DNA of 64,000 nt from JAIBJN01 sp963748205 (GCA_963748205.1 CAVVIB010000004.1:62001-126000); one strand, 5' to 3'; numbered from the stretch's first letter, positions 1 to 8,372 are shown. A program made the numbers and translations. Notes: generated by a model not told the origin, from the letters alone.

Positions 1-916
1 CGATCCCGAGCGCCTCCAGCGCTTCCGCGACCGGCGCCAGCTCCGTCGAGAAGGAAACGGCGGCGACCAGCAAGGCGCGCTGGGAGTCGACGGGAAGCGT
101 CTCGGCGCGCCAGGTGAACGCTCGCTCGAGCGTCGCACCGGCGGGGACCGGCTCGGGCAGCGGCTCTCGCCCGCTGAGCTGCTCGGCATCGAGCAGGCTC
201 TGCACCTCGAGCAGGGCCAGCGGGTTCCCCTGCGTCGCCTCCCACAGCCGCTCGGCAACCTCGGACGCGACGGTCGGCCCGTCACAACAGGCGAGCAGCT
301 GCACCGCCTCGTCCACGGTCAGGCCGCCGAGCTCGAGACTGTCGATTCCGGGCGCTGCGAAGCCTCGGCCCTCACCCTCGCGAACGGCGAAAAGGATGGC
401 CACGGAGTCCGCGTCGAGCCGCTTCGCGGCGAACAGAAGGGCGTCCGTCGTCGCGCAGTCGAGCCACTGCGCATCGTCGACGACCACGAGCAGCGGGCTC
501 GATTCGGCCGCCGCAGCGAGCAGGCTCAGAGTCGCCGCGCCGATCGTGAAGCGGTCGTGCATCTCGGGCTCGCACAGGCCGAGAGCGCTCCGTAGCGCCT
601 TCGCCTGCTGCGACGGGATCTGCGGAAGGTGCTCCAGGAACGGGCGGAGCAGCTCGAGAAGGCCGGAAAACTGCAGCTCGGCTTCCGACTCGACGCCGAG
701 AGCGCGCACCACCGTCACCCCGTCGGCACGCTCTACGGCATGCCCGAGGAGGGCCGTCTTGCCGATCCCCGCCTCTCCGCGGACGACGAGTGCGTCACTG
801 TGGCCGCTCCGGGCTTGCTCGAGCAGCTCCTCGATCCGGGCGCGCTCGCGCTCCCGGCCGACCAGCACGGACGCGACGGATCCCAGGCCTCCCGCCCGCG
901 GCAACGCGATCGCCAT
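1..916 (-). CDS. LuxR-type AAA+ ATPase regulator, N-terminal part (cut by window edge)
   Basis: I translated this directly because the frame is open to the left edge (about 305 codons visible). It starts MAIALPRAGG, followed by VGRERE, the usual opening of AAA ATPase domains in large LuxR/MalT-like regulators. Walker A GEAGIGKT is at about residues 47-54 and Walker B LLVVVDDAQW at about 142-151. The family normally ends in a LuxR helix-turn-helix, which would lie outside the window, so the DNA-binding end is inferred. The start ATG overlaps the TGA of a 20-codon frame (TGATG). A class 3 cyclase-type ATPase domain is the main alternative. Confidence 0.85.
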   Translation of the reverse strand, partial: MAIALPRAGGLGSVASVLVGRERERARIEELLEQARSGHSDALVVRGEAGIGKTALLGHAVERADGVTVVRALGVESEAELQFSGLLELLRPFLEHLPQIPSQQAKALRSALGLCEPEMHDRFTIGAATLSLLAAAAESSPLLVVVDDAQWLDCATTDALLFAAKRLDADSVAILFAVREGEGRGFAAPGIDSLELGGLTVDEAVQLLACCDGPTVASEVAERLWEATQGNPLALLEVQSLLDAEQLSGREPLPEPVPAGATLERAFTWRAETLPVDSQRALLVAAVSFSTELAPVAEALEALGI

Positions 917-978
917 CAGACCTCGCCGATCTCGAACTGGGCGTCTTCCTGGCTGAGCTCCGGCAGCGTTCCCTCCAT
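916..978 (-). other. possible 20-codon leader ORF
   Basis: A short frame, MEGTLPELSQ...EIGEV, ends in a TGA that overlaps the ATG of the ATPase regulator. An in-frame TAG lies 11 codons upstream of its ATG, so it cannot be a longer N-terminus. It could couple translation of the regulator or be chance. I see no ribosome-binding site for it. Confidence 0.25.
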
Positions 979-1089
979 CTCGGGGTGCGATGAGCCCGTC
1001 GTTCGCTAGACGCGGGCCGCGGGGCCTGTCTTCCCTGCGGCAACGCACGTAGTGTTGGCAGGGTCACCCCCAGCGAGAAGGGAGCCGTC

Positions 1090-1935
1090 ATGGCAACCGC
1101 GCCCAACCGCGACCGGACTCCGCTCATGCTGATCCACGGAGCCTGGCTCGCGGCCAACAGCTGGAACAACTTCGCCGACTACTTCGAGGGCCGCGGGTTC
1201 GACGTCTCCGCGCCCGAGTGGCCGCGCAAGCACGGCGACGTCGACGAGCTCCGCGAAGACGCGGAGGAGATCAAGGGCCTCGGCCTCGACGAGATCGTCG
1301 ACCACTACGAGGAGAAGATCCGCGCGCTCGACCAGCCGCCCGTCCTCATCGGCCACTCGTTCGGAGGGCTGATCCTGGAGCTACTGCTCGACCGCGGTCT
1401 CGGCAGGGCGGGCGTCGCCATGAGCCCGGCACCGCCCAAGGGCATCCTGGTCCTCCCCTTCTCGTCGCTCAAGGCCGCCGCTCCTGCGCTCGCGCATCCG
1501 TCCAAGCGCCGCGGCGTCGTGCCGTTGTCACTCGAGGAGTTCACCTACGGCTTCGTGAACACGTTCACGCCGGAAGCCGCGGCCGCCGCCTACGAGACCT
1601 ACGCCGTTCCGGAGACGGGCCGGATCTTCTACGAGGCGGGGCTCGCGAACTTCCACCTCGACCCCCCGAGCGAGGTGCACTTCAAGAACGCCGAGCGCGC
1701 GCCGCTTCTCATCATCGGGGCGGAGAAGGACCACACGGTCCCGGCATCGCTCTCCCACAAGCAGTACGAGAAGTACGAGCGCTCGCCCGCCCAGACGGAC
1801 TACATCGAGTTCGAGGGGAGGCCGCACCTGCTCATGGTGGCCGACGGCTGGGAGGAGGTCGCACAGGCGATCGACAGCTGGCTCGACGGCGTGCTCGACG
1901 TGACCGTCATCCAGTCGCAGGAGACTCAGGGGTAG
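1090..1935 (+). CDS. alpha/beta hydrolase
   Basis: 281 aa, the usual size for this fold. The oxyanion-hole motif HGAW is at 16-19, the nucleophile elbow GHSFGG puts Ser at 90, the likely acid is Asp214 (GAEKDHTVP) and the base His246 (GRPHLL). No signal peptide, so cytoplasmic. It resembles the RutD/lactonase-like group of small esterases, but substrate cannot be read from sequence. The start is supported by a purine-rich GAAGGGAG about 6 nt upstream. It stands alone between a minus-strand regulator and fabI. Confidence 0.85.
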   Translation: MATAPNRDRTPLMLIHGAWLAANSWNNFADYFEGRGFDVSAPEWPRKHGDVDELREDAEEIKGLGLDEIVDHYEEKIRALDQPPVLIGHSFGGLILELLLDRGLGRAGVAMSPAPPKGILVLPFSSLKAAAPALAHPSKRRGVVPLSLEEFTYGFVNTFTPEAAAAAYETYAVPETGRIFYEAGLANFHLDPPSEVHFKNAERAPLLIIGAEKDHTVPASLSHKQYEKYERSPAQTDYIEFEGRPHLLMVADGWEEVAQAIDSWLDGVLDVTVIQSQETQG

Positions 1936-1984
1936 AAATCGGGAGCTGGGGTCGGGGGCGGCGATCGCCGCCCTCGGCCGGCCC

Positions 1985-2764
1985 CTACATGCCCATGGCG
2001 TGGTAGCCGGAGTCGACGTAGAGCGTCGTGCCGGTGATGTTCTTCGCCTCGTCCGAGAGGAGAAACGCGGCGGCCTCCCCCACGTCGTCCGCGTCGATCG
2101 GCCGGTGGAGGGGGGCGCGCTCTTCGACGATCGCCTCCATCGTCGGGAAGCCGGCGATCGAACGGGCCGCCAGCGTCCTGACCGGGCCGGCCGACACGGC
2201 GTTCACGCGGATGTTCTTCTGGCCGAGGTCCCACGCGAGGTAGCGAACCGACGAGTCGAGCGTCGCCTTGGCCACGCCCATGACGTTGTAGTGCGGCACC
2301 GCGCGCTCCCCGCCGAGGTAGGTCATCGTCATGATCGAGCCGCCGCCGGCCGCCTCCATGAGCGGCTCGGCGAGGCGGGAGCAGGCGACCAGCGAGTAGG
2401 CCGAGACGTCGAGCGCGAGCCAGAAGCGCTCGCGCGGCGTGTCGGTGAAACGGCCCTCGAGGTCGCGCGCGTCTGCGAAGGCGACCGAGTGTACGAGCAG
2501 GTCGAGCTTGCCGCCGAAGGCCTCCCCCACCTCGGCGAAGACGCGCTCGAGATCCGCGTCGGCGCGGACGTCGCACTCGGTGATCAAAGGCGACGAGACG
2601 CCCTCGGCGAGGTCGCGCACGTTCTTCTCGATGCGCTCGCCCTGATACGTGAACGCGAGCGTCGCGCCGCCCTCGGCGAGCCGCTGCGCGATCGCCCAGG
2701 CGATCGAGCGGCGGTTGGCGACTCCGAGGACGAGCCCTGTCTTTCCGGCGAAGCGGTCGCTCAC
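1985..2764 (-). CDS. fabI: enoyl-[acyl-carrier-protein] reductase (NADH), FabI type
   Basis: 259 aa. It catalyses the last reductive step of fatty-acid elongation in the cytoplasm. The N-terminus GLVLGVANRRSIAWAIA is the typical FabI cofactor segment, and the catalytic pair is Tyr159 and Lys166 in YNVMGVAK, with a second conserved Tyr149. This is the FabI pattern (Y-x6-K), not the YxxxK of ordinary SDRs. The start is GTG, since an in-frame TGA lies at about 2831-2833 and no other start exists between. That GTG sits inside a 13-bp perfect hairpin (2759-2787). A FabL-like SDR is present at 58.8 kb, so the genome may carry two enoyl reductases. Confidence 0.93.
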   Translation of the reverse strand: MSDRFAGKTGLVLGVANRRSIAWAIAQRLAEGGATLAFTYQGERIEKNVRDLAEGVSSPLITECDVRADADLERVFAEVGEAFGGKLDLLVHSVAFADARDLEGRFTDTPRERFWLALDVSAYSLVACSRLAEPLMEAAGGGSIMTMTYLGGERAVPHYNVMGVAKATLDSSVRYLAWDLGQKNIRVNAVSAGPVRTLAARSIAGFPTMEAIVEERAPLHRPIDADDVGEAAAFLLSDEAKNITGTTLYVDSGYHAMGM

Positions 2765-2787
2765 GTGCCGGCTCCCGGCACGTGAGC
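2759..2787. repeat. perfect inverted repeat over the fabI start codon
   Basis: Arms GCTCACGTGCCGG (2759-2771) and CCGGCACGTGAGC (2775-2787) match perfectly with a 3-nt spacer. In fabI mRNA the GTG start lies in one stem arm and the GGGAG likely to serve as ribosome-binding site lies at the loop, so the hairpin could hide the start. As DNA it could also be an operator. Confidence 0.75.
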
Positions 2788-2805
2788 GGAGGGAGGGTGT
2801 GTGAG

Positions 2806-2821
2806 GGAACCGGGAGGTTCC
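2806..2821. repeat. short inverted repeat upstream of fabI
   Basis: GGAACC and GGTTCC separated by GGGA. It is the middle of three inverted repeats in the fabI/deacetylase intergenic region. Confidence 0.4.
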
Positions 2822-2845
2822 TTCACTGCATCAAAGAAGGGGGCA

Positions 2846-2872
2846 CGCGGGGGAAACATGGTTTCACCCGCG
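2846..2872. promoter_or_regulatory. operator-like palindrome between fabI and deacetylase gene
   Basis: Arms CGCGGGGGAAAC (2846-2857) and GTTTCACCCGCG (2861-2872) pair at 11 of 12 positions around a 3-nt centre. The size and symmetry suit a dimeric repressor site between divergent genes. No regulator is assigned. Confidence 0.5.
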
Positions 2873-2911
2873 GGAGCGAGCTGGCGAGCGACGGTCATCG
2901 ACGCGGCAGTC

Positions 2912-2917
2912 TAATCT
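2912..2917 (+). promoter_or_regulatory. -10 box for leaderless deacetylase transcript
   Basis: TAATCT lies exactly 7 nt before the GTG start of the deacetylase gene, and no Shine-Dalgarno is present. This is the spacing of actinobacterial leaderless promoters. Confidence 0.5.
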
Positions 2918-2924
2918 CGCTGGC

Positions 2925-3812
2925 GTGAGAGCGTTCGCGCACGACGTCTTCACCTACCCGCTGCCGCCGGGTCACCGGTTCCCACTGGGCAAGTACAGAC
3001 TCGTCCGCGAGGGCGCCGAGGCCTCGCCGAACATCGACGTAGAGGACGCTCGCGGCGCGACCGACGCCGAGCTCGGCCTCGCCCACGAGGCCGACTACCT
3101 CCGTCGCGCAGCGGAGGGCGCGCTGACACGGCGCGAAGAGCTCGCGCTCGGGCTTCCCTGGTCGCCGGAGCTCGTGGAGCGGGCGCGCCGCTCCGTCGGC
3201 GCCACGCTGCTGGCGGCCGAAGCCGCGCTCGCGGACGGCGTCGCGGCGAACGTGGGCGGCGGGACGCACCATGCCTTCGCCGGCGCGGGCCGCGGATTCT
3301 GCGTCTTCAACGACGTCGTCGTGACCGCGAAGGCCCTCCGGCTCGCAGGCCGGGTGCGGACCGTGCTCGTCGTCGACCTGGACGTCCATCAGGGCGACGG
3401 GACGCACGCCGCCTTCATGGACGATCCCGAGGCGTTCACCTTCTCGGTCAACGGCTTTCGCAACTACCCGTTCCGGCGCGTTCCCGGCGACCTCGAGGCC
3501 GACCTCCCGGACGACACCGAGGACGACCGGTATCTCGAGACCCTCGCACGCCTTCTTCCGCAGGCGCTCGCGCGCTCGCGGCCCGACGTGTGCTTCTACC
3601 TGGCCGGCGCAGATCCGTTCCGCGGCGACAAGCTCGGTCGCCTCTCGCTGACCAAGGCTGGCATCGCTACCCGCGACACCCTGGTCCGCGACAGCCTCGT
3701 CGCGGCCGGGGTGCCGGTCTGCGTCACGCTCGCGGGCGGTTACGCCGACCCGATCGCCGACACGGTCGAGATCAACCTGGAGACCCTGCGGACATTCGCG
3801 TCGCGGTCGTAA
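2925..3812 (+). CDS. histone deacetylase family protein
   Basis: 295 aa, arginase/deacetylase fold. Signature motifs are in order: GGGTHHA (catalytic His115-His116), FCVFND (125-130), DLDVHQGDGT (151-160, metal ligands Asp153 and His155) and AGADPFRGD (third ligand Asp230). Such bacterial enzymes remove acetyl groups from proteins or small molecules; the N-terminal layout is closest to the single-domain HDAC11-like group. The physiological substrate is unknown. The GTG start is supported by TAATCT 7 nt upstream. Its 3' end overlaps the following SDR gene by 19 bp, so the two are likely cotranscribed. Confidence 0.88.
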   Translation: MRAFAHDVFTYPLPPGHRFPLGKYRLVREGAEASPNIDVEDARGATDAELGLAHEADYLRRAAEGALTRREELALGLPWSPELVERARRSVGATLLAAEAALADGVAANVGGGTHHAFAGAGRGFCVFNDVVVTAKALRLAGRVRTVLVVDLDVHQGDGTHAAFMDDPEAFTFSVNGFRNYPFRRVPGDLEADLPDDTEDDRYLETLARLLPQALARSRPDVCFYLAGADPFRGDKLGRLSLTKAGIATRDTLVRDSLVAAGVPVCVTLAGGYADPIADTVEINLETLRTFASRS

Positions 3813-4582
3813 CCGGCGGCTCGTCCGGCATCGGGGCCGCGACCGCGCGGCTCCTCACGGCGCGCGGCTGGCGCTGCGTCCTCCTGGCGCGACGTGCGGA
3901 GCGGCTGGAGCGGCTCGCGGCGGAGATCGGCGCCGAAGCGGAGGTCTGCGACGTGAGGGAGCTCGAGGAGCTCGAAGCCGCGGCCGCACGGATCGGAGAG
4001 CGGCATCAGGCCGTGCACCTGCTCGTCGCCAACGCCGGCATCCCCGGCGGCGGCGGGTTCCTCGACCTCCCGCCGGAGCGGATCGAGGACGTGACGAGAA
4101 CGAACTACCTCGGGAGCGTCTGGGCCCTCCGCGCGTTCCTATCGCTCCTGGAGGCGGGCGCACCGTCGGACGTCGTCAACGTCGCCTCGGTCGCCGGCGT
4201 CTTCGCGAGCGGGGGCTCGTCCGGCCCCTACGCCGCGTCGAAGCACGCCCAGCTCGCGTTCTCGCGGGGCGTCACCGCCGAGCTCGCCCCTCGCGGGATC
4301 CGCGTCCACGCGGTCAACCCCGGGCCGGTCCGCACGGAGGGCTTCCCGCAGACCCGCTTCGACGGGACGCGGTTCTCGCGGCTCGTCCTTCCGCCCGAGC
4401 GCGTTGCCGAGGCGATCCTCCGCGCGGTCGAACGCAACCGGCCGGAGTCGTTCGTCTTCGGCGCGTACCGCATCGCGGGGCTGCTTCAGGCTGCCATCCC
4501 GGGGACTCTGAGCCGCCTCACCGCCCGCAGCCGCCGGCGAGACGCTCCAGTAACAAATGACGACCTAGCGCGTGAGGCGTAG
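3794..4582 (+). CDS. short-chain dehydrogenase/reductase, apparent ATT start
   Basis: About 262 aa. The cofactor motif TGGSSGIG begins at about residue 7, NAG follows, and the catalytic YAASK is present. No ATG, GTG or TTG in this frame lies between 3590 and the Rossmann motif. Reading back, ATT at 3794 gives (M)RVAVVTGG, the normal length for an SDR N-terminus. A GGAG lies 11 nt upstream. The upstream GTG at 3590 would add 68 Arg-rich residues that are only the shadow of the deacetylase gene. Substrate unknown. Confidence 0.8.
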   Translation: MRVAVVTGGSSGIGAATARLLTARGWRCVLLARRAERLERLAAEIGAEAEVCDVRELEELEAAAARIGERHQAVHLLVANAGIPGGGGFLDLPPERIEDVTRTNYLGSVWALRAFLSLLEAGAPSDVVNVASVAGVFASGGSSGPYAASKHAQLAFSRGVTAELAPRGIRVHAVNPGPVRTEGFPQTRFDGTRFSRLVLPPERVAEAILRAVERNRPESFVFGAYRIAGLLQAAIPGTLSRLTARSRRRDAPVTNDDLAREA

Positions 4583-5266
4583 CGCGACCGTCGCCACGGC
4601 CGCGCCCGCGACCGCGTCAAGGACGTAGTGGTTCGCGGTCACGAAGATGACCGCGGCGACGAGCGGCGGATAGGCGGGCGCGACCGCCCGCAAGACGGGG
4701 CTCTCGCTTGCCGCCGCGACCCCGGCAGCGGTGACGACGGCGTAGGCGATGTGGATGCTCGGCATGGCCGCGAGCGGGTCGTAGAGCTGCGCGACCACGC
4801 CGGAGTCGAGGTCGACCCCCGTGACGTCGGACATCGTGTCCACGAAGCCGTCGAGCGAGCGCGGCGGCGCGCAGGGGAAGAGCACGAAGATCGGCTGCGC
4901 GATCAGCGTCGTCAGCACCGCGGCCCGGCGGAAGCGGTGGAACTCCGGGTGCCGCTTCCCGTAGAGACGCATGAGCCAGCCGACGGTGAGAGCCGCGTTG
5001 GAGAAGACGTAGGCGACGTTGAGAACGGCGAGCAGACGCCTGTGCGGCAGCAACGTCGCCTGAAGGCGGGGCTCGACATGGATGCCGAGGCGCCGCTCGA
5101 CCCCGACCACACGCTCGGCGTTGGCGATCGCGCGGGCGCGGCCGCGCTCATCACGCTTACGCCGGCTCGCGAGGAGGTAGAGCGCGTAGACGCCCAGGCC
5201 GATCGCGACCTCGCGCCGGCCCGAGAAGCGCGTTCCGTTCCGCGTCCGCCGAGGCATAGGCCGCAT
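4565..5266 (-). CDS. PAP2-family membrane phosphatase
   Basis: About 233 aa. Multi-pass membrane protein with the three PAP2-like blocks: CAPPR, then AMPSIHIAY (Ser-x-x-His type), then ANHYVLDAVAG with the His and Asp of the phosphatase site. The arrangement fits the Aur1/inositol-phosphotransferase-like branch. It likely acts on lipid phosphates at the membrane. I placed the start at ATG 5266, and 5257 is also possible. Upstream in-frame starts overlap the divergent gene at 5277. The 3' end overlaps the SDR end by 18 bp. Confidence 0.8.
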   Translation of the reverse strand: MRPMPRRTRNGTRFSGRREVAIGLGVYALYLLASRRKRDERGRARAIANAERVVGVERRLGIHVEPRLQATLLPHRRLLAVLNVAYVFSNAALTVGWLMRLYGKRHPEFHRFRRAAVLTTLIAQPIFVLFPCAPPRSLDGFVDTMSDVTGVDLDSGVVAQLYDPLAAMPSIHIAYAVVTAAGVAAASESPVLRAVAPAYPPLVAAVIFVTANHYVLDAVAGAAVATVALRLTR

Positions 5267-5276
5267 ACTTACTGCC

Positions 5277-6287
5277 ATGGGCAAGTGGCGACGCAACCTG
5301 GCCCGCATCGCCGTTGGCTCAGCTGCCACTGGAGCGTTCCTCTGGCTCTTCCTGCGCGAGGTCGACCTGAGCGAGGCCTGGAGCGAGATCGTGGCGCTGC
5401 CCCCGTGGACGATGGCCGCGGCGGTCTCCCTGGTGGTCGCGAACGTGGTCATCATGGCCGTCCGCTGGCGCTATCTCCTCGAAGGCGCGGGTTACCGGCT
5501 CGGCCTCTGGAAGCTGTTCTCGACCGTCGCGGTGGGCCGCGGCGCGAACAACATTCTTCCCGCGCGCGGCGGTGACTTCCTCCGCATCGAGGCGCTGCGC
5601 GAGCGTCAGGTCCCGGTCTTCGTCACCGCCGGGACGCTCTTCGCCGAGCGGCTGCTCGACGGCGTCGTCCTCTCCGCGTGGATCCTCTTCGGCGCGCTCG
5701 CCATCGGCCAGGGAGGGCCGATGCTCCTGACCGGCGTCGCGCTCTCCGCCGGGGCGGCCCTCGGGGTCGTGCTCGTCGCCTTAGCCGCCCGCGACCCCGA
5801 TCGCGCAGAGCGCTTCGCCTGGCGCGCGACGCGGCGGCTCCCGCCGCGCTGGCACACCCGCTTCACACGCGCGGCAGCGCATTTCGTGGACGGGCTCGGA
5901 GCGTTCCGCGGCCGGACGCGGCTCGTGGCCATCTTCGGCACGTCGGCTGCGATGTGGCTCGCCGACGTGGCCATGTACTACGTGGTCGGCGAGTTCGCCT
6001 TCGCGCTCGATCTTCCGGTCGGCGCGTACTTCCTGCTCGAGGGCATCGGGAACCTCGCTCTCGCCGTCCCGGCGACGGCGGCGGGCATCGGCACGTTCGA
6101 CTACCTCACTCTGCTGGCCGCGAAGGGGATCGACGTCCCGATCGCCAAGGCCTCCGCGTACGTCATCACGATGCACGCGCTCGCGGTGCTGCCGGTGACG
6201 ATCATGGGCGCCATCCTCATCAGCCCGGCCTTCCCGCGCCTCCGGGGGCGGCGCCGCAACAGCGAGGCGGCGCAGGAGCCCGGCTAG
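5277..6287 (+). CDS. YbhN/UPF0104 family membrane protein (flippase-like domain)
   Basis: 336 aa with roughly 7-8 hydrophobic helices, matching the lysylphosphatidylglycerol-synthase transmembrane domain family without the catalytic transferase half. Family members are thought to move or modify envelope lipids. The start MGKWRRNLARIAVGS is typical. It lies only about 10 bp from the divergent PAP2 start, so the two share a promoter region. A second family member is at the right edge of the window (63435). Confidence 0.8.
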   Translation: MGKWRRNLARIAVGSAATGAFLWLFLREVDLSEAWSEIVALPPWTMAAAVSLVVANVVIMAVRWRYLLEGAGYRLGLWKLFSTVAVGRGANNILPARGGDFLRIEALRERQVPVFVTAGTLFAERLLDGVVLSAWILFGALAIGQGGPMLLTGVALSAGAALGVVLVALAARDPDRAERFAWRATRRLPPRWHTRFTRAAAHFVDGLGAFRGRTRLVAIFGTSAAMWLADVAMYYVVGEFAFALDLPVGAYFLLEGIGNLALAVPATAAGIGTFDYLTLLAAKGIDVPIAKASAYVITMHALAVLPVTIMGAILISPAFPRLRGRRRNSEAAQEPG

Positions 6288-7395
6288 CCGGGATCGCGAG
6301 CGCTCGCGTGCTCGCGCGCGAGGACAGGAAGCTCGCCCGCCTTCCGCGGAGCGGCCGCCAGCGCCTCGCCGAGCCTTCGTCGGCGACTCTCGGCCGTTCC
6401 CAGCTCGGGCTCGACCGGCCTCCCTCGGCCCGCGCGAGCGCGACCGCGTCCGCCAGGTCCCGTTCCAGCGCCGTCGGATCGGCCTCGGCGCCCGCCTGGA
6501 GCTTTGAGGCGACGACCTGGCCGCAGGTCAGCGGCATCGTGCGCCTGAGGAGCCGGAGGATCTCCGTCTCGACCTCGTCCGACGGCGGCGCGACCGGGTC
6601 TCCCAGCGCGAGGTGCACGCGCGTCCGACCGCGCACGAGCGGGTCGTACGCGATCGCGAGCGGGCGCACGGTCGCGGGACGGCCGCGCCGCACGAGCGCC
6701 CCGATCCCGGGCCGGATCGGCCCGATCTCGCCGTCCGGCGACGGCCTGCCCTCCGGGAACACGACCAGCACCCTGCCGTCCCGCAGGAGCTCGACCAGCC
6801 GGCGGAAGTCGCCCGCCGCCTGCGCTGCACGGCGGCTCCAGAACTCGTCGAGGTCGCCCTTCACGCCCTCGCCCGGCGAGACCGCCTGCCAGAGCAGGTC
6901 GGCGTACGCGCCGCGCAGCGCGTCGCCTGCGCGCCCGATCGGCCCCCGGGCGCGAAAGGCCTCGAGCGTCTCCGCAGGGACGAGATCCTCCAGCGGCGCG
7001 TCGGGTCGCGCGGCGATGACCTCCCCGAGCCGGGCCACGCTCGCGCTCCGGATCGGGAACACGTTGACGAGCGGGAGCCAGCGCCCGACCGCGACGGGAT
7101 AGAGGAGCCGCCGTGCCCTCGCCGGGAGGTCGGGCGGGAAGCCGGCGAAGAACCCCGGCAGGAACATGTCGTCGCGCGCGGCGAAGTGGAGGCGGTCCGT
7201 GCGGTTGCGCCGACCACCCATCGCGAAGTAGAGCGGCGGGCACAGGATCGGCACGTCGGTCTCGCGCCGGTGCGTCGCCACGACGAGCGTCCCGGGCTCT
7301 GGCGCGAACGATCCGTCGCTCATCGTCGCGACGCGGAACGCCGCGCGCGAGTACGCCCACATCCCGTGGCCGACAGCGTCGTAGAGATCGGGCAC
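6220..7395 (-). CDS. PlsC-like 1-acyl-glycerol-3-phosphate acyltransferase family
   Basis: 391 aa as read. Acyltransferase motifs: H42-x4-D47 in ATHRRETD, and FPEGRPSPDG at 213-222 (glycerol-3-phosphate binding). It probably acylates a lysophospholipid at the membrane face. The last 60 residues read poorly. A shift of frame near 6410 gives a more natural tail (PVEPELGTAES...) ending at 6284, flush with the stop of the convergent YbhN gene, so the C-terminus here may be wrong. GTG start at 7395 is not firmly supported. Confidence 0.72.
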   Translation of the reverse strand: MPDLYDAVGHGMWAYSRAAFRVATMSDGSFAPEPGTLVVATHRRETDVPILCPPLYFAMGGRRNRTDRLHFAARDDMFLPGFFAGFPPDLPARARRLLYPVAVGRWLPLVNVFPIRSASVARLGEVIAARPDAPLEDLVPAETLEAFRARGPIGRAGDALRGAYADLLWQAVSPGEGVKGDLDEFWSRRAAQAAGDFRRLVELLRDGRVLVVFPEGRPSPDGEIGPIRPGIGALVRRGRPATVRPLAIAYDPLVRGRTRVHLALGDPVAPPSDEVETEILRLLRRTMPLTCGQVVASKLQAGAEADPTALERDLADAVALARAEGGRSSPSWERPRVADEGSARRWRPLRGRRASFLSSRASTRALAIPASRAPAPPRCCGAAPGGAGRPG

Positions 7396-7398
7396 GGC

Positions 7399-7404
7399 TA
7401 TATC
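7399..7404 (+). promoter_or_regulatory. -10 box for leaderless redoxin transcript
   Basis: TATATC sits 8 nt before the ATG of the redoxin gene, with no ribosome-binding site between. It matches the TAN3-4 boxes at other operon heads here apart from its last base. Confidence 0.4.
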
Positions 7405-7412
7405 CTTGCGCC

Positions 7413-7932
7413 ATGGCGGCGCTCAAGCTCGGTGACCCCGCCCCGGGCTTCTCGCTGCCCGGGACCGACGGCGGCACCTACAGCCTCTCCGACTACCAGG
7501 GACAGCCAGTCGCGGTCGTCTTTTCGTGCTGTCACTGCCCGTACGTCGATCGCCTGGGAGGACCGGCTCAACGACGTGGCTCGGGACTACGCGGGACGCG
7601 CGGCGCTCGTCGCCGTGAATCCCAACTCGGGCTACCTGGGCGACCTGCCCGAGGACATGCGGCAGCGGGCGGACGAGAAGGGCTTCGTCTTCCCGTTCCT
7701 CTACGACGAGACCCAGGAGACCGCGAGCACGTACGGCGCCGCCCGCACGCCCGAGGTCTTCGTCTTCGACGCCGACCACAGGCTCGTGTACCACGGCGCG
7801 CCGGACTCGGATCACAACGATCCGGAAGGCGCCGACCCGTACCTCCGCCCGGCCCTCGACGCAGCCCTCGCGGGCTCCGTCCCCACCGTGCAGCAGACCC
7901 CTCCGGTCGGCTGCACGGTCAAGTGGCGCTGA
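7413..7932 (+). CDS. thioredoxin-like redoxin (AhpC/TSA type), frameshifted here
   Basis: About 172 aa after repair. The N-terminus LGDPAPGFSLPGTDGG and the segment CCHCPYV are typical of the thioredoxin-family proteins with a C-x2-C near a HCPYV motif. The reading frame breaks just after HCPYV at about 7549, and the rest (AWEDRLNDVARDY ... VGCTVKWR) continues one frame later. Removing one base restores PYV-I-AWEDR, the family pattern. I read it as one gene with a one-base insertion. Thiol-disulfide or peroxide chemistry is inferred. Confidence 0.8.
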
Positions 7933-8054
7933 GCCCTCATTAGCCCCCTCGAAAGGGTGCCTCAAGTCACAAACCCTCCCGGTCGAAGGGAGAACGGGGT
8001 CTGTTTCTCGGCACACCCCTGTGGCGAAACACGCGAATCCCGGAGGTACCGAAA
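7933..8054 (+). other. 122-nt leader with hairpin potential
   Basis: Between the redoxin gene and the small protein at 8055. It contains CCCTCC-N7-GGGAG and several C/G-run pairs and ends in GGAGGT before the start. I could not match it to a riboswitch class I know. Confidence 0.25.
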
Positions 8055-8372
8055 GTGCGCCGAGGAGGTTTCTTTCTCGTCCTGCTCGCCATCGGCGGCG
8101 GCTACTGGGTGTGGGACTCGACACACCACGACCACAGCGAGGCGCACGGCCCGCCCCTGATGGTCGCGCAGGTCCAGCAACTGGCGCAGGGCACGTTCGT
8201 CGACGACTCGGGCCAGAGCAGCACCGTCACGGCGATCTCCTGTCGTCCGGGCGAGGACGGCGCGGGCGTCGAGCCGAACGTCCACTTCAGCTGCGACATG
8301 ACATTTGCAGACGGTGAGACGGTGACCCGGCTCGTCCACGTGCTCGAGCAGGAGCTGATCTTCAAGAACTGA
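8055..8372 (+). CDS. small exported or membrane-anchored protein, unknown
   Basis: 105 aa. Residues 4-19 form a hydrophobic N-terminal helix, followed by a His/Asp cluster (THHDHSEAH, about 23-31) and a small domain with two cysteines (SCRPG and FSCDM) that could form a disulfide outside the cell. The GTG start has a perfect GGAGGT 7 nt upstream. The 3' end overlaps the convergent nucleotidyltransferase gene by 11 bp. I do not recognise the family; the His cluster suggests metal binding, which is only inference. Confidence 0.7.
   Translation: MRRGGFFLVLLAIGGGYWVWDSTHHDHSEAHGPPLMVAQVQQLAQGTFVDDSGQSSTVTAISCRPGEDGAGVEPNVHFSCDMTFADGETVTRLVHVLEQELIFKN

Noticed and set aside
114..1009. Long plus-strand frames at the left end
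   Set aside because: Ser/Arg/Ala-rich composition typical of antisense frames in high-GC DNA; the minus strand encodes a clear AAA ATPase.
7933..8054. Cyclic-di-AMP or other known riboswitch
   Set aside because: The leader folds on paper, but the conserved blocks of the classes I remember are missing.
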